Of a stretch of 64,000 nucleotides of DNA, positions 1 through 9,428 are shown one piece after another. The position numbers were made by a program, and so were the translations under genes. Under the pieces are notes generated by a model. That model made no database searches. It had not been told where the DNA came from and saw nothing but the letters and a program-made list of their open reading frames with translations. The stretch comes from Arthrobacter sp. SPG23 (lineage in GTDB: Bacteria > Actinomycetota > Actinomycetes > Actinomycetales > Micrococcaceae): assembly GCF_000876655.1 (NCBI RefSeq), contig NZ_JYCN01000011.1, positions 29,425 through 93,424 of the forward strand, read 5' to 3'. Each line of letters opens with the position of its first letter. Positions within the stretch are counted from its first letter, which is position 1.

Positions 1-509
1 CCGATCGTGACTGGTGCGGTGACCGGTGCGACGATCTGGGTTCCGGAGGCGTGGCCGTCGGAACCGTTGGTGGTTGTGGCGGGGGTGGTGCTGGTTCCCG
101 CTGGCGCGCTGGTGCCGCTTTCGGACGTGCCTTCTTCGGTGGTGGCCGTTGAGTCACCCAGCAGGCCCAACGACGTCGTTCCGACTGTTACAGGGGCGGT
201 GACCGGTGCGATGACCTGGGTTCCGGAGGCGAGACCGTCGGAACCGTTGGTGGTTGTGGCGGGGGTGGTGCTGCTTCCCGCCGGCGTGGTGGTGCCGCTT
301 TCGGACGTGGCCGTTGAGTCACCCAGCAGGCCCAACGACGTCGTTCCGATCGTGACTGGTGCGGTGACGGGTGCGATGACCTGGGTTCCGGAGGCGAGAC
401 CGTCGGAACCGCTGGTGGTATCCGCTGCGCTCGCAGCGGTGGTGCCGAGGGCTAGTAGTCCTCCGGCAAAGAGGGTGCTGAGCAGCCCCCTGCGGATAGT
501 TGCATGCAT
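1..509 (-). CDS. chaplin-like repeat surface protein (partial, runs off left edge)
   Basis: Only the N-terminal ~169 residues are present. The ATG at 509 follows an AGGAGA ribosome site (about 516-521). Residues 1-29 are a signal peptide (MHATIRR start, hydrophobic core, ASAA end). After it come units of 55-60 residues, each with a core SGTQVIAPVTAPVTIGTTS followed by LGLLGDS, joined by Thr/Ser/Ala/Pro linkers; two full units and the start of a third are visible, and their DNA is nearly identical. The core matches the chaplin pattern (PVxAPVxV..S.G.LG) of amphipathic proteins that coat aerial hyphae or cell surfaces. Classic chaplin cysteines are absent here. Chaplin-like by pattern; the surface role is inferred. 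Confidence 0.7.
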   Translation of the reverse strand, partial: MHATIRRGLLSTLFAGGLLALGTTAASAADTTSGSDGLASGTQVIAPVTAPVTIGTTSLGLLGDSTATSESGTTTPAGSSTTPATTTNGSDGLASGTQVIAPVTAPVTVGTTSLGLLGDSTATTEEGTSESGTSAPAGTSTTPATTTNGSDGHASGTQIVAPVTAPVTI

Positions 510-591
510 GGTGAAGTCTCCTGAAAGTTGTTGTCGGGCGCCAAGGCAGCCCGAATGGCCGTTTTCCGCACAAGGGCGCGGGAGGGCCTAA

Positions 592-1551
592 CTAGTCAGG
601 AGACGAGCCGGGGTCGAAAGACACCGGCGAGGGAGGACTTTGCAGCGCGCCGCCGACGGGAAGAACACCGGTCAGCGGAACGTTCATGGCGAAGGTTGAT
701 AGCCAGGCTGTACTGCCAGCGCCGCCGCCTTGAGACTGGCTGCTTGCTGAACCGGAGCCCGGAACAGCCGGCAACGCTGCCGGGTGAGGGGTTCCCTCGT
801 TCGGTAGGGGAGCTTCGAGAATTCCGGCTTGTACCGGAGCAGGCGGCAACGGATCAAGACCATAGGCAGGGAAGTGCGCCGCTGACATCGGCATGACGGA
901 CGCAGCCGGCAGATCGCCGCTATTTTCAGCGTCTGCCTGCACGGGCAGAACAAGCGGCGGCACGGCGCCGCTGGCGGTCGTGCCGTGCACCGCGGAGACG
1001 TCCGGAAACGCAAGATCCGGTGCCGAAACGTCTGTGCCCGGAAGTGAATCAATGCTGGAAAGCAGGTCGCTCACCGGTTCCACAACGGGCTCCGGTAACG
1101 GCAGGGCAGAGCTTGCTACCGGCAAGACTTCCTCAGCGATTCCGGAGGCGATTCCGTCGGCCGCCGCAGTGACCGGTGCCGTGACGGTGCCGACAGTGCC
1201 GGAGGGGACTATCTGGTTCACCACAGGAACGGCTTCAACGAGGTGGTCCACGGTGCCGGTTGCAGCGCCGGTAAGAGGCTGGAGGAGTCCGTCCGGATCA
1301 GCGGAGCTTGGCTGGACAGAAAACTCGGCACTGACGGCCGGAACAGCGGCGGCCAGGACGTCCCCAACAGGATTGATTGCGGTTTCGCTGACTGAAGATA
1401 CTGAGGAGCTGACGCCCCCGAGTAATGAACCAGGATCAGTGGCTGCATCGGCGCTGGCGGCCGGGGCCGATAGGGTCAACCAGGTTGCGGCTGCGGCGCC
1501 TGCCAGGAGCAGCGGACGGAGCGCGCGCCATGGCGAACGTGCTGAGTCCAT
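592..1551 (-). CDS. exported Ala/Pro/Ser/Val-rich protein of unknown function
   Basis: 319 residues. I chose the ATG at 1551 because the signal peptide begins there (MDSARSPWRALRPLLL, then a hydrophobic stretch ending SAPAASADA); the same frame extends upstream to 1608 without adding recognisable sequence. The mature protein is low in charge, has no cysteine and no domain I recognise; it carries repeated PVSDLLSSID/PVGDVLAA-like and PVVNQIVP-like stretches and a Gly/Ser-rich segment before a hydrophobic C-terminal part. It lies next to and on the same strand as the chaplin-like gene, which suggests a cell-surface role, but that is only context. Confidence 0.65.
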   Translation of the reverse strand: MDSARSPWRALRPLLLAGAAAATWLTLSAPAASADAATDPGSLLGGVSSSVSSVSETAINPVGDVLAAAVPAVSAEFSVQPSSADPDGLLQPLTGAATGTVDHLVEAVPVVNQIVPSGTVGTVTAPVTAAADGIASGIAEEVLPVASSALPLPEPVVEPVSDLLSSIDSLPGTDVSAPDLAFPDVSAVHGTTASGAVPPLVLPVQADAENSGDLPAASVMPMSAAHFPAYGLDPLPPAPVQAGILEAPLPNEGTPHPAALPAVPGSGSASSQSQGGGAGSTAWLSTFAMNVPLTGVLPVGGALQSPPSPVSFDPGSSPD

Positions 1552-1634
1552 ACGCAAACACCCCCAACGCTCCTCGAAAATTCGACGATTGGCTAACAGC
1601 CTAGGCACGATCTGTCGGGGTAGTCCAGCGTTTT

Positions 1635-1650
1635 CCGGATAATAGTCCGG
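1635..1650. repeat. short inverted repeat CCGGA-N6-TCCGG
   Basis: Perfect 5-bp arms around TAATAG in the gap between the oxidoreductase stop (1685) and the exported protein start (1551). It lies about 85 bp upstream of that start and could be an operator or part of a terminator; no T-run follows on either strand. Confidence 0.35.
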
Positions 1651-1684
1651 CGAATTGATTATCTTCTGGAAGCGTCAGATGACC

Positions 1685-2755
1685 TCAGCGGGCGTCGTTC
1701 GGGTAGCTCACGCCCAGCTGGCCGCGGACGCCGTCGAACAGCCTCATGACATTCAGCGAGTCCTCAAGCGGCATAACCGGGCTCTCCGTGAGCCCCTGCT
1801 GGATGCATCTGGTGACCTCGCGGAGCTCGTAGGAGTAGCCTCGGCCCACAACGTCGAAGTGCTCGGTACGCGGTTCCGCCATGCCGATCCGGACGTGGAT
1901 TTCCTTGGGGTTGTTCACGGAACCGATGGTTTGGAGGTACCCCAGGCTGCCGGCGACGGTTGCCGCCCGCGGACCGTAAGCCGTCAGCGATGATGTCAGC
2001 TGGGCCTGCGCGCCATGGTGGTATCCCAGCGTCAGCGCATTCTGGGCGTCGACGCCGTCGTCGTTCACTGAGCCGGTGGCACTGACGGTTTGCGGGAAAC
2101 CCAAGGTGCCCAGTGCCCAGAGCAGGGGATAAACCGTCAGGTCGAGGAGGGCACCTCCGCCGTCCTTGAGGGCCCACAGCCGTGCGCTGGGGGAGTAGAC
2201 AGCCGGGAAACCAAGATCCGCGGTGACCCACTGGACTGTCCCGAGTTCCCCGGATGCGGCGATGTCGAAGGCGCGCTGCATGCTGGGAAGGAATCGGCTC
2301 CACATGGCTTCCATCATGAACAGCTTCTTGGAACGGGCCAGGGCCACCAGCTCCGCAGCTTCACGCGCGTTGATGGTCATGGCCTTCTCGCAGAGCACAT
2401 GCTTGCCGGCCTCAAGCGCTGCCAGAGCAACTTCATAGTGCTGGGCGTGCGGCGTGGCCACATAGACAACATCCACGGAGTCGTCGGCCAAAAGCCGGTG
2501 GTAACCGGCCCCGGTGGAGTCGTCACCGTACGCTGTGGAAAACCCGTACTCCGCCGCGAATCTATCAGCCGACGCCTGGCTTCGGGAGCTGACTGCGTAC
2601 AGCTCAGCATCGGCCAGGAGGGCAAGATCCTTCGCCACCGACTGGGCGATTCCGCCGGTGGCAACCACTCCCCACCGCAGCGTTTGTCCTGTGGCGGAAC
2701 GGGGATCCTGGTCGGATTGGCTGAACAGCCACGGCTTCGCGATGGGGGCACTCAT
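1685..2755 (-). CDS. Gfo/Idh/MocA family oxidoreductase
   Basis: 356 residues. N-terminal Rossmann fold with a WGVVATGGIA nucleotide-binding loop near residues 28-37, then the VDVVYVATPHAQHYE segment and a conserved EK pair (HVLCEKAMTIN) in which the usual EKP is EKA. The C-terminal half has the family substrate domain (GGALLDLTVY, with Tyr at the position often held by His or Tyr). Members oxidise or reduce sugars, inositols or trans-dihydrodiols with NAD(P); the substrate cannot be read from the sequence. Monocistronic: a terminator hairpin (2802-2840) separates it from the ABC exporter, which lies on the same strand and ends just beyond it. Confidence 0.85.
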   Translation of the reverse strand: MSAPIAKPWLFSQSDQDPRSATGQTLRWGVVATGGIAQSVAKDLALLADAELYAVSSRSQASADRFAAEYGFSTAYGDDSTGAGYHRLLADDSVDVVYVATPHAQHYEVALAALEAGKHVLCEKAMTINAREAAELVALARSKKLFMMEAMWSRFLPSMQRAFDIAASGELGTVQWVTADLGFPAVYSPSARLWALKDGGGALLDLTVYPLLWALGTLGFPQTVSATGSVNDDGVDAQNALTLGYHHGAQAQLTSSLTAYGPRAATVAGSLGYLQTIGSVNNPKEIHVRIGMAEPRTEHFDVVGRGYSYELREVTRCIQQGLTESPVMPLEDSLNVMRLFDGVRGQLGVSYPNDAR

Positions 2756-2801
2756 TGAGCCATCTTCTCACCCGTGAGAGAGCGTCGGGTTAAAATCGGC
2801 A

Positions 2802-2840
2802 GGAGCTTAGGGAGGGTTGAATCCACCCTCCCTCAGCTCC
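2802..2840 (-). terminator. hairpin terminator of the ABC exporter operon
   Basis: Arms of 16 nt with one mismatch (GGAGCTTAGGGAGGGT paired with ACCCTCCCTCAGCTCC) around a 7-nt loop; read on the minus strand it is followed by TGCCGATTTTAA. It lies downstream of the ATPase gene ending at 2891. Confidence 0.75.
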
Positions 2841-2890
2841 CGCCGCGTCCGAATGCCTGCGGCCTGCGCCGGGTCAGCCCGGCCGGCCAG

Positions 2891-3595
2891 CTATCCCGAG
2901 GCCGCCGCCACCCTGGAACGGGCGGGCTCCTCCGTGAGGCCTCCCTGCTGCAGCCGGAAGCGGCGGTCCGTCTTGTTGGCGAGCTGGCGGTCGTGCGTCA
3001 CCACCAGGATGGTGGTGTTGTGGTCGCGGCTCAGCGAGCTGAGGAGCTCGATGATGTGCTCGCCGGTCTGTTCGTCGAGGTTGCCCGTGGGCTCGTCGGC
3101 CAGGATCAGCTTGGGCTCGTTGGCCAGTGCGCGGGCAATTGCCACACGCTGCTGCTCGCCGCCGGACAGCCGGTTGATGCGGCGCACGTGCTTCTCCGGG
3201 TCCAGCTGCACCTGCTCCAGCAGTTCCTTGGCCCGGGCCAGCCGGGCGGCCTTGCGGACCCCGGCGAACTCCATCGGCAGCATGACGTTGTCCACCGCGG
3301 ACAGGTTGGGGATCAGGTTGAACTGCTGGAACACGAAGCCGATATCGCGCCGCCGGTACTCGGTCAGCTTGCCGTCCGGCATGCTGGCCAGGCTGACGCC
3401 GTTGACGACGACGTCTCCGCTGGTGGGCTTGTCCAGCGCACCCAGCAGGGACAACAGCGTGCTCTTGCCGCTGCCGCTCTTGCCCACGATGGACGCGAGC
3501 GTGCCCTGTTCCAGTTCGAAGCTGACGTCGTTGACGGGTTTGATGGTCCGGTCGCCGGACTTGAAGGTGCGGACGAGATTCTTGACTTCAATCAT
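2891..3595 (-). CDS. ABC exporter ATP-binding protein, MacB/LolD type
   Basis: 234 residues, a single nucleotide-binding domain. Walker A is GKSGSGKST at residues 38-46, followed by the Q-loop region FVFQQFNLIP, the signature LSGGEQQRV, Walker B LILADEPTGN and the switch VTHD. The LADEPTGNLD form and the IGFVFQQFNL stretch are typical of the MacB/LolD/FtsE branch. The ATG lies 2 nt after the stop of the permease gene, with its ribosome site (GGAGAG) inside the end of that gene, so the two are translationally linked. It energises the permease encoded at 3598-5052; the substrate is unknown. Confidence 0.9.
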   Translation of the reverse strand: MIEVKNLVRTFKSGDRTIKPVNDVSFELEQGTLASIVGKSGSGKSTLLSLLGALDKPTSGDVVVNGVSLASMPDGKLTEYRRRDIGFVFQQFNLIPNLSAVDNVMLPMEFAGVRKAARLARAKELLEQVQLDPEKHVRRINRLSGGEQQRVAIARALANEPKLILADEPTGNLDEQTGEHIIELLSSLSRDHNTTILVVTHDRQLANKTDRRFRLQQGGLTEEPARSRVAAASG

Positions 3596-3597
3596 GG

Positions 3598-5052
3598 CTA
3601 CTCTCCTCGGAGGACTTCGATGGGGCGGATGCGGGCGGTCAGGAGCGCGGGGACCAGCGCGCCGATAATGGCCACGCCGAACACTGCGGCGATGCCGGCG
3701 GCGATCACGCCGGGGGAGGCGCTCGCCGTAACGGTGGTGAGCAGCTGGGAGGCTCCGCCGAAGGGTCCCCCTTGGGGAAGACCAGCGCCGCCGGGGAAGC
3801 CGGCCGCGCCGCCGGGGACGCCGCGCCCGGTGGGTGCCGCCGTCGTCGTCGTTGAATTGGAGCTGATCAGCGCGGAGGCGATGCTGCCGCTGGCCAAGGA
3901 CGCGACGGCGGCACCCACCACGCTGCCCATGGCCACCACTACCAGCGCCTCCAGGACGAACTGGAGTCCGATGGTGCGGTTGGGCGCGCCGATCGCCTTG
4001 AGGACACCGATCTCACGGCGGCGCTCGCGGACCAGCATCACCATGATCAGGAGGATGATCAGGCCGGCCGTACCCAGCGCCGCGATGAAGGCGATGAGTG
4101 AAATGTTCTTGACGCTGTCCAGTGAACTGACAGCCGTTTCCAGGTTGCGCTGGCCCTGGGTGACATCCGCCTTGTCCGTACCAAGGGCGGCCTGGAGGGC
4201 TGTCTTGGCGGAGTCAACGTTTTCCATGCTGTCGACCGTGACGATCATGGTGGACAGCTCGCCCGGCAGGGAGGCCAGGGTCTGGGCGGAAGGAAGGGTT
4301 ACGTAGAGGGCGTTGTTGCCGAAAGTGGTCCCGGCGTCGAACAGGCCCGCCACCGTGAACGTCTTGTCGTTGATGGTGAACGTGGAGCCCACCTTGAGGC
4401 CGTTCTTTTCGGCAAGGGTGGTGCCCAGGAGCGCGTTGGCCGATTCGGAGGTGTAGTCGCCCAGGCCGGAACCTTCGGTGATAGTCAGGGCCTTGCCCGT
4501 GCTGTCCACCTCGGCACCGATTCCGGTGGCCGTGATCGGAAGGGACATCGTCCGCGCCGGCTGTGTGGTCCCGTTGGATCCTGTGGTTTCCTGGCCGGCC
4601 TGGTTGCGGTTGCCGAGAGTTCCGGCATCGATGGCGGCGGTAAGGCTGGTGGTCAGCGTGGTGGTGGTCTGTCCGCCGGGTCCGCCCTGGCCGCCGCCTG
4701 GTCCGCCGGCCTGGGTTCCGGCGCCGGCTTGTGCCGCCGCTTCAGCGGCGTTGCGAAGCCTCAGCGCTTTCGTGCCGACGACGGTGCTAACGTTCGGTAC
4801 TGCGGCCGCGGTTGCCGCCTGCTCCGCCGTGAGCGGTTCGCCGCCGCCCTCGAAGCCCTGGCCGCCGGCCGGGTTGACGGTCAGGACCGTGCCTACGGAT
4901 GCATTCAGTTCCGCGACTTTGGCGGCAACCGCCTGATTGGCCACCAGCATGGACAGGGCCAGGCCGATCGCCACGGCCAGCACCGCCACCACGGCCCCGG
5001 TTCGGACCTTGTTTCGGAAGGCATTGCCTACACTTCTGGCGAGGACGCTCAC
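3598..5052 (-). CDS. ABC exporter permease, MacB/FtsX type
   Basis: 484 residues from the GTG at 5052, which has an AGGAG site 5 nt upstream; the frame stays open to 5220 but that part is not protein-like. One N-terminal membrane helix (about 20-42), a large extracellular MacB-type domain (about 45-330), and three C-terminal helices with the FtsX-type sequence VRERRREIGVLKAIGAPNRTI between the first two. Two glycine-rich inserts stand out: a Gly/Gln stretch near residues 110-125 and a Gly/Pro stretch in the last extracellular loop. No membrane-fusion or adaptor gene is adjacent. Probable export of a peptide, lipid or drug; substrate unknown. Confidence 0.85.
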   Translation of the reverse strand: MSVLARSVGNAFRNKVRTGAVVAVLAVAIGLALSMLVANQAVAAKVAELNASVGTVLTVNPAGGQGFEGGGEPLTAEQAATAAAVPNVSTVVGTKALRLRNAAEAAAQAGAGTQAGGPGGGQGGPGGQTTTTLTTSLTAAIDAGTLGNRNQAGQETTGSNGTTQPARTMSLPITATGIGAEVDSTGKALTITEGSGLGDYTSESANALLGTTLAEKNGLKVGSTFTINDKTFTVAGLFDAGTTFGNNALYVTLPSAQTLASLPGELSTMIVTVDSMENVDSAKTALQAALGTDKADVTQGQRNLETAVSSLDSVKNISLIAFIAALGTAGLIILLIMVMLVRERRREIGVLKAIGAPNRTIGLQFVLEALVVVAMGSVVGAAVASLASGSIASALISSNSTTTTAAPTGRGVPGGAAGFPGGAGLPQGGPFGGASQLLTTVTASASPGVIAAGIAAVFGVAIIGALVPALLTARIRPIEVLRGE

Positions 5053-5206
5053 GCTACTCCTAGGATCTCTGGCCGGACGGAATAACCGGCTGCTGATCCA
5101 ACAGTGGTGCGCCTGGCTGTGCGGGGAACGGGCCGAAGCTATGTTTCCGCTGTGAAGACGGGGTACCGAGGGCACGTGCCGGGACGCGGAACAGTGGACA
5201 AACCAA

Positions 5207-5242
5207 GAGCCCCGGCCCACCCTGTCGGGTGAGCCGGGGCTC
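5207..5242 (-). terminator. terminator of the chvE-mmsBA operon
   Basis: Strong hairpin: GAGCCCCGGC (5207-5216) pairs with GCCGGGGCTC (5233-5242), and the inner CACCC pairs with GGGTG around the loop TGTC. On the minus strand it follows the chvE stop by about 30 nt and is followed by TTGGTTTGT. Confidence 0.85.
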
Positions 5243-5272
5243 CTGGTTCAGTCGAAGGCGCCTCAGCGCGGA

Positions 5273-6382
5273 CTACTTGGTGATCGGTCCGAGTACCGGA
5301 TCGTCAACGTAGGCCGTCTTGACGTTCTCCTTGGTCACGATGACCGGATCCAGCAGGTAGGCCGGAACGGTCTTGACCGTGTTGTTGTAGGACTTGTCAT
5401 CGTTGATCTCAGGCGTCTTGCCGGCCTGGATGTCCTTGACCATGGTGATCGCGTGCTCAACGAGCTTGCGGGTGTCCTTGTTGATGGTGGAGTACTGCTC
5501 GCCGGCCATGATGGACTTGACGGACTCAACCTCGGAGTCCTGGCCGGTGATGATCGGAAGCGGCTTGCCGGCGGCCTTGACGGACGTCAGGACTGCACGC
5601 GCCAGGGTGTCGTTCGGGGACAGGACGCCGTCCAGGGAAGCGGTGCCGTAGCTGCCGGTCAGGAGGGTGTCGGCGCGACGCTGGGCGTTCTCAGCCTTCC
5701 AGCCCTGGGTGACAGCCTGTTCGAACGAGGTCTGTCCGGAGACAACCTTGAGGGTGCCGTCGTCGATCTTCGGCTTGAGGACGCTCATGGCGCCGTCGAA
5801 GAAGACCTTCGCGTTGGCGTCATCCGGGGACCCGGCGAAGAGCTCGATGTTGTACGGGCCGGAAGGCTTCTTGGCCTTCATGCCGTCCAGCAGCGCCTGG
5901 CCCTGGAGTTCGCCCACCTTGAAGTTGTCGTAGGCCACGTAGTAGTCCACGTTCTCGGTGTTCAGGAGCAAGCGGTCGTAGGCGATGATGGTGGCGCCGG
6001 AGTCCTTGGCCTGCTTGAGCTGGGTACCCAGCTGGGCGCCGTCAATGGCACCCACGATGATGACCTTTGCACCCTTGGTGACCATGGCGCTGATCTGGTT
6101 CTGCTGCTCGGAGACGCCGCCGTTGGCGAACTGCACGTCAGCCTTGAAGCCGGCTCCGTTCAGTCCGTCGTTGAACAGCTTCTCGGCCAGCACCCAGTTT
6201 TCACTGGTCTTCTGGGGGAGTGCGACGCCGATCGAGGAGTTCTTGGGGAATGCCTCGCCGCCGCTGCTACCACCCGTGGTGCCGGTCTCGGCGCGGCCGC
6301 AGGCTGTCAGCGCCAGTGCCGCAATAGCAGCGATCGCTGCTGCCTTTCCTGCTTTACCAATCATTTGCATTGCTTGGTTCAC
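5273..6382 (-). CDS. chvE: sugar-binding lipoprotein of a CUT2 monosaccharide ABC importer
   Basis: 369 residues. Lipoprotein signal with lipobox LTAC and acylated Cys at residue 28. The mature part is a periplasmic-binding-protein type 1 fold: GVALPQKTSENWVL, then MVTKGAKVIIVGAIDG, ATIIAYDRLL and ITGQDSEVESVKSI, as in ChvE/XylF proteins that bind xylose, glucose, galactose or arabinose. Start is the GTG at 6382, though the in-frame ATG at 6370 is also possible. It is the last gene of the unit mmsA-mmsB-chvE and ends at a strong terminator. Delivers sugar to the MmsB permease; exact sugar not readable. Confidence 0.9.
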   Translation of the reverse strand: MNQAMQMIGKAGKAAAIAAIAALALTACGRAETGTTGGSSGGEAFPKNSSIGVALPQKTSENWVLAEKLFNDGLNGAGFKADVQFANGGVSEQQNQISAMVTKGAKVIIVGAIDGAQLGTQLKQAKDSGATIIAYDRLLLNTENVDYYVAYDNFKVGELQGQALLDGMKAKKPSGPYNIELFAGSPDDANAKVFFDGAMSVLKPKIDDGTLKVVSGQTSFEQAVTQGWKAENAQRRADTLLTGSYGTASLDGVLSPNDTLARAVLTSVKAAGKPLPIITGQDSEVESVKSIMAGEQYSTINKDTRKLVEHAITMVKDIQAGKTPEINDDKSYNNTVKTVPAYLLDPVIVTKENVKTAYVDDPVLGPITK

Positions 6383-6420
6383 TTTCTTTAGATGGTGTGC
6401 GGAGAATCGTGGGGGAGCGC

Positions 6421-7692
6421 TCAGGCTTCCTTGCGGATGGCGTCCTTGGTGGATGTGGTCTCGTCCGGCTGGAGCTCGCTGCTGCTGCGGCCGAAGTTCT
6501 TCATCATCATGCCGATGATGGATTTCTTGCCCTGGGTCTTGTTGTAGACGTCGAAGGCAACGGCGATCAGGAGGACCAGGCCCTTGATGATCTGGGTGAG
6601 GTCGGCACCGACGCCGAGGAGCTGCAGGCCGTTGTTCAGCACGGCCATCACCAGGCCACCAACGATGGAGCCGATTACGGTACCCACGCCGCCGGTCACA
6701 GCGGCACCGCCGATGAACACGGCTGCGATGGCGTCAAGTTCCCAGCCGACGCCGTCGAACGGGCCGGATGCGGTGGAGCGTCCCACGAAGATCATGCCCG
6801 CAAGGCCGGCCAGGATGGACATGTTCATCATCACCAGGAAGTTGACCTTCTTGGACTGCACGCCCGAGAGCTCGGCGGCGTGCCTGTTGCCGCCGACTGC
6901 GTAGATGTGGCGGCCGACGATGGTCTTGGAGGAGATGAAGCCGTAGATGATGACCAGGACGGCCAGGATGAGGCCCGGGATGGGGAAGGAGGTGCCCGGC
7001 CGGCCGGTGGCGAACAGGTACGTGGCGTACAGGATGGCACCGCAGATCAGCACGAGCTTGAGGATCATCACCCAGGCCTCCGGGACCTCAGCGCCAAGGG
7101 CCACGGCCCGGCGGCGTGAACGGATTTCGCTGAAGATCACGAAGGCCACGGCCAGCAGGCCCAGGAGCAGGGTGAGGTTGTTGTATCCCGTGTTGGGTGG
7201 CACCTCGGGGAGGTAGCCCGAGCCGAGGTACTGGAAATCGGCGGGAACCGGGATGGTGTTGGACTTGCCGACGAACTGGTTGAAGCCGCGGAAGAGCAGC
7301 ATACCGGCCAGGGTCACGATGAAGGCGGGAATGCCCACGTAGGCGGTCCAGAACCCTTGCCACGCCCCGATCAGCGCCCCGAGGGCCAGGCCCAGGAGAA
7401 CACCGGCGTACCAGGGAATCCCCCAGTCACGGATGGCCAGGGCCACGGTGACGCCCACAAAGGCTGCCACGGAACCCACGGAGAGGTCGATGTGGCCGGC
7501 AATGATGACCAGCACCATGCCGATGGCCAGGATCAGAATGTAGGAGTTGCCGTTGAAGAGGTTGATGACGTTGCCCGGGGTGAGCGTGCGGCCCTCGGTG
7601 AAAATCTGGAAAAAGACGATCAGTGCAACCAGGGCGAAGATCATGCCGAATTGGCGGGTGTTGCCGCCAAATAGCTTCTTGAGCGCGTTCAT
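6421..7692 (-). CDS. mmsB: monosaccharide ABC importer permease (CUT2)
   Basis: 423 residues with about ten predicted membrane segments. It carries the family signatures VLVIIAGHIDLSVGSVAAF near residues 59-77 and SGVQSKKVNFLVM, the cytoplasmic loop that contacts the ATPase. Length fits the longer MmsB/XylH subgroup rather than the ~330-residue RbsC type; an extra helical stretch near residues 195-260 accounts for this. Second gene of the operon, 45 nt after mmsA. It forms the channel for the sugar bound by ChvE. Confidence 0.9.
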   Translation of the reverse strand: MNALKKLFGGNTRQFGMIFALVALIVFFQIFTEGRTLTPGNVINLFNGNSYILILAIGMVLVIIAGHIDLSVGSVAAFVGVTVALAIRDWGIPWYAGVLLGLALGALIGAWQGFWTAYVGIPAFIVTLAGMLLFRGFNQFVGKSNTIPVPADFQYLGSGYLPEVPPNTGYNNLTLLLGLLAVAFVIFSEIRSRRRAVALGAEVPEAWVMILKLVLICGAILYATYLFATGRPGTSFPIPGLILAVLVIIYGFISSKTIVGRHIYAVGGNRHAAELSGVQSKKVNFLVMMNMSILAGLAGMIFVGRSTASGPFDGVGWELDAIAAVFIGGAAVTGGVGTVIGSIVGGLVMAVLNNGLQLLGVGADLTQIIKGLVLLIAVAFDVYNKTQGKKSIIGMMMKNFGRSSSELQPDETTSTKDAIRKEA

Positions 7693-7737
7693 TGTTTCGG
7701 TCCTTGTGTCTGGAAGGTTCTGGAGGTATCCAGAAGG

Positions 7738-9297
7738 TCAGGCGGCGGTCTTACGGGCGGATGTCATGAGCTTCATCAGGCTTTCCTGGCTGGCTTCATC
7801 CTTGTTCAGGACACCGGTGATGGCGCCTTCGAAGATGGTGTAGATGCGGTCCGAGAGTCCCAGCAGCTCCGGCAATTCGGAGGAGATCACAATCACGCCT
7901 TTGCCCTGGTTGGCCAGTTGCTGGATGATGCCGTAGATCTCGTACTTGGCGCCCACGTCGATGCCGCGGGTCGGCTCGTCAAGAATGAGCAGGTCCGGGT
8001 CGGTGAACATCCATTTTGCGAGCACCACCTTCTGCTGGTTGCCGCCCGAGAGTTTGGCGACGCCTTCCTCCACGGAGGGCGCCTTGGTGCGAAGCGACTT
8101 GCGGTACTGCTCCGCAACGGTGAATTCCTTGTTGGGGTCCACGATGTTGTGCTTGCTGATCTTCTTCAGGTTCGCGGCAACGGTGGTGGTCTTGATGTCA
8201 TCCAGGAGGTTCAGGCCCAGTGACTTGCGGTCCTCCGTGACGTAGCCCAGCCCGGCATCAATGGCATGGCGGACGGAGCGGAGGGTGATCTCCTTGCCGT
8301 CCTTGTAGATGTGGCCGGAAATGAACCGTCCGTAGGAACGGCCGAAGACGGATCGGGCGAGCTCGGTCCGGCCGGCGCCCATGAGCCCGGCAAAGCCGAC
8401 AATCTCGCCGCGGCGGACGAAGAAGTTGGAATTCTTGCAGACCAGGCGGTCCTGGATCTGCGGGTGCCCCACGTTCCAGTCCTTGACCTCGAAGAACACC
8501 TCGCCGATCTTCGGTTCGTGGTCCGGGAAGCGTGACTCCAGCGTGCGGCCCACCATGCCTTTGATGATGCGGTCCTCGTCCACGCCGTCGGCCTTCACGT
8601 CGAGGGTCTCGATGGACTTGCCGTCACGGATGATGGTGATGGAGTCGGCAATCTGCTCGATCTCGTTGAGCTTGTGGGAAATGATGATGGACGTGATGCC
8701 GCGGCCCTTGAGCCCCAGCATGAGATCCAGCAGGTGCTGGGAGTCGGACTCGTTCAGGGCCGCCGTGGGCTCGTCCAGGATGAGGAGCTTCACCGATTTG
8801 CTGAGCGCCTTGGCGATTTCAACGAGCTGCTGCTTGCCGACGCCGATCTCCTTGATGGCCGTATCGGGGTCTTCGCGCAGGCCCACCCGGGCGAGCAGTT
8901 CGGTGGAACGCGTTCGGGCCTCTGCCCAGTCGATGATGCCGCGCTTGGTGGGCTCGTTGCCCAGGAAGATGTTCTCCATGATGGAGAGTTCCGGGATGAG
9001 CGCGAGTTCCTGGTGGATGATCACGATGCCGGCCTGCTCGCTGGCACGGATGTCCTTGAACTGCTGGACCTCGTTCTGGTACACGATGTCGCCGTCGTAG
9101 CTGCCGTACGGGTACACGCCCGAGAGGACCTTCATGAGGGTGGACTTGCCGGCGCCGTTCTCACCGCAGATGGCGTGGATCTCGCCGGCCTTCACCCGCA
9201 GGCTCACCTCGGACAAAGCTTTAACGCCGGGGAATTCCTTGGTAATGGACCGCATCTCGAGAAGGATCGGATCACTTTGCGTGGTCTGGGACGTCAT
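7738..9297 (-). CDS. mmsA: monosaccharide ABC importer ATPase with two nucleotide-binding domains
   Basis: 519 residues with two ABC domains in one chain, as in the CUT2 family. The first domain has Walker [10 protein letters not shown] (about 43-51), a degenerate signature IGVGKQQ and Walker [12 protein letters not shown]. The second has [15 protein letters not shown] in the Walker A position, a good signature LSGGNQQKV and Walker [13 protein letters not shown]. First gene of the operon; its promoter at 9366-9395 overlaps a candidate ROK operator, so it is probably repressed when the sugar is absent. Confidence 0.92.
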   Translation of the reverse strand: MTSQTTQSDPILLEMRSITKEFPGVKALSEVSLRVKAGEIHAICGENGAGKSTLMKVLSGVYPYGSYDGDIVYQNEVQQFKDIRASEQAGIVIIHQELALIPELSIMENIFLGNEPTKRGIIDWAEARTRSTELLARVGLREDPDTAIKEIGVGKQQLVEIAKALSKSVKLLILDEPTAALNESDSQHLLDLMLGLKGRGITSIIISHKLNEIEQIADSITIIRDGKSIETLDVKADGVDEDRIIKGMVGRTLESRFPDHEPKIGEVFFEVKDWNVGHPQIQDRLVCKNSNFFVRRGEIVGFAGLMGAGRTELARSVFGRSYGRFISGHIYKDGKEITLRSVRHAIDAGLGYVTEDRKSLGLNLLDDIKTTTVAANLKKISKHNIVDPNKEFTVAEQYRKSLRTKAPSVEEGVAKLSGGNQQKVVLAKWMFTDPDLLILDEPTRGIDVGAKYEIYGIIQQLANQGKGVIVISSELPELLGLSDRIYTIFEGAITGVLNKDEASQESLMKLMTSARKTAA

Positions 9298-9365
9298 GTG
9301 CCCTTACGCCTCCAATGCATGACTTCGTTGTCCGCCCCGCAAACCGCAGGGCCGTCTGATGAAAA

Positions 9366-9408
9366 AGTAAACTGGATCACAGCCCTTGTCGTCAAGTCTT
9401 TAACGCAA
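9366..9408 (-). promoter_or_regulatory. mmsA promoter with candidate ROK operator
   Basis: Read on the minus strand: -35 TTGACG (9390-9395), 18-nt spacer, -10 TTTACT (9366-9371). A 21-bp element at 9388-9408, with core GTCAA-N4-TTAAC, covers the -35. It recurs with 17 of 21 identities at 10649-10669 upstream of the regulator gene. A weaker CRP-like half-palindrome (AGTAA-N6-TCACA, 9366-9381) overlaps the -10. Confidence 0.65.
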
Positions 9409-9428
9409 CGGGCAGATAACGAAAAGGT

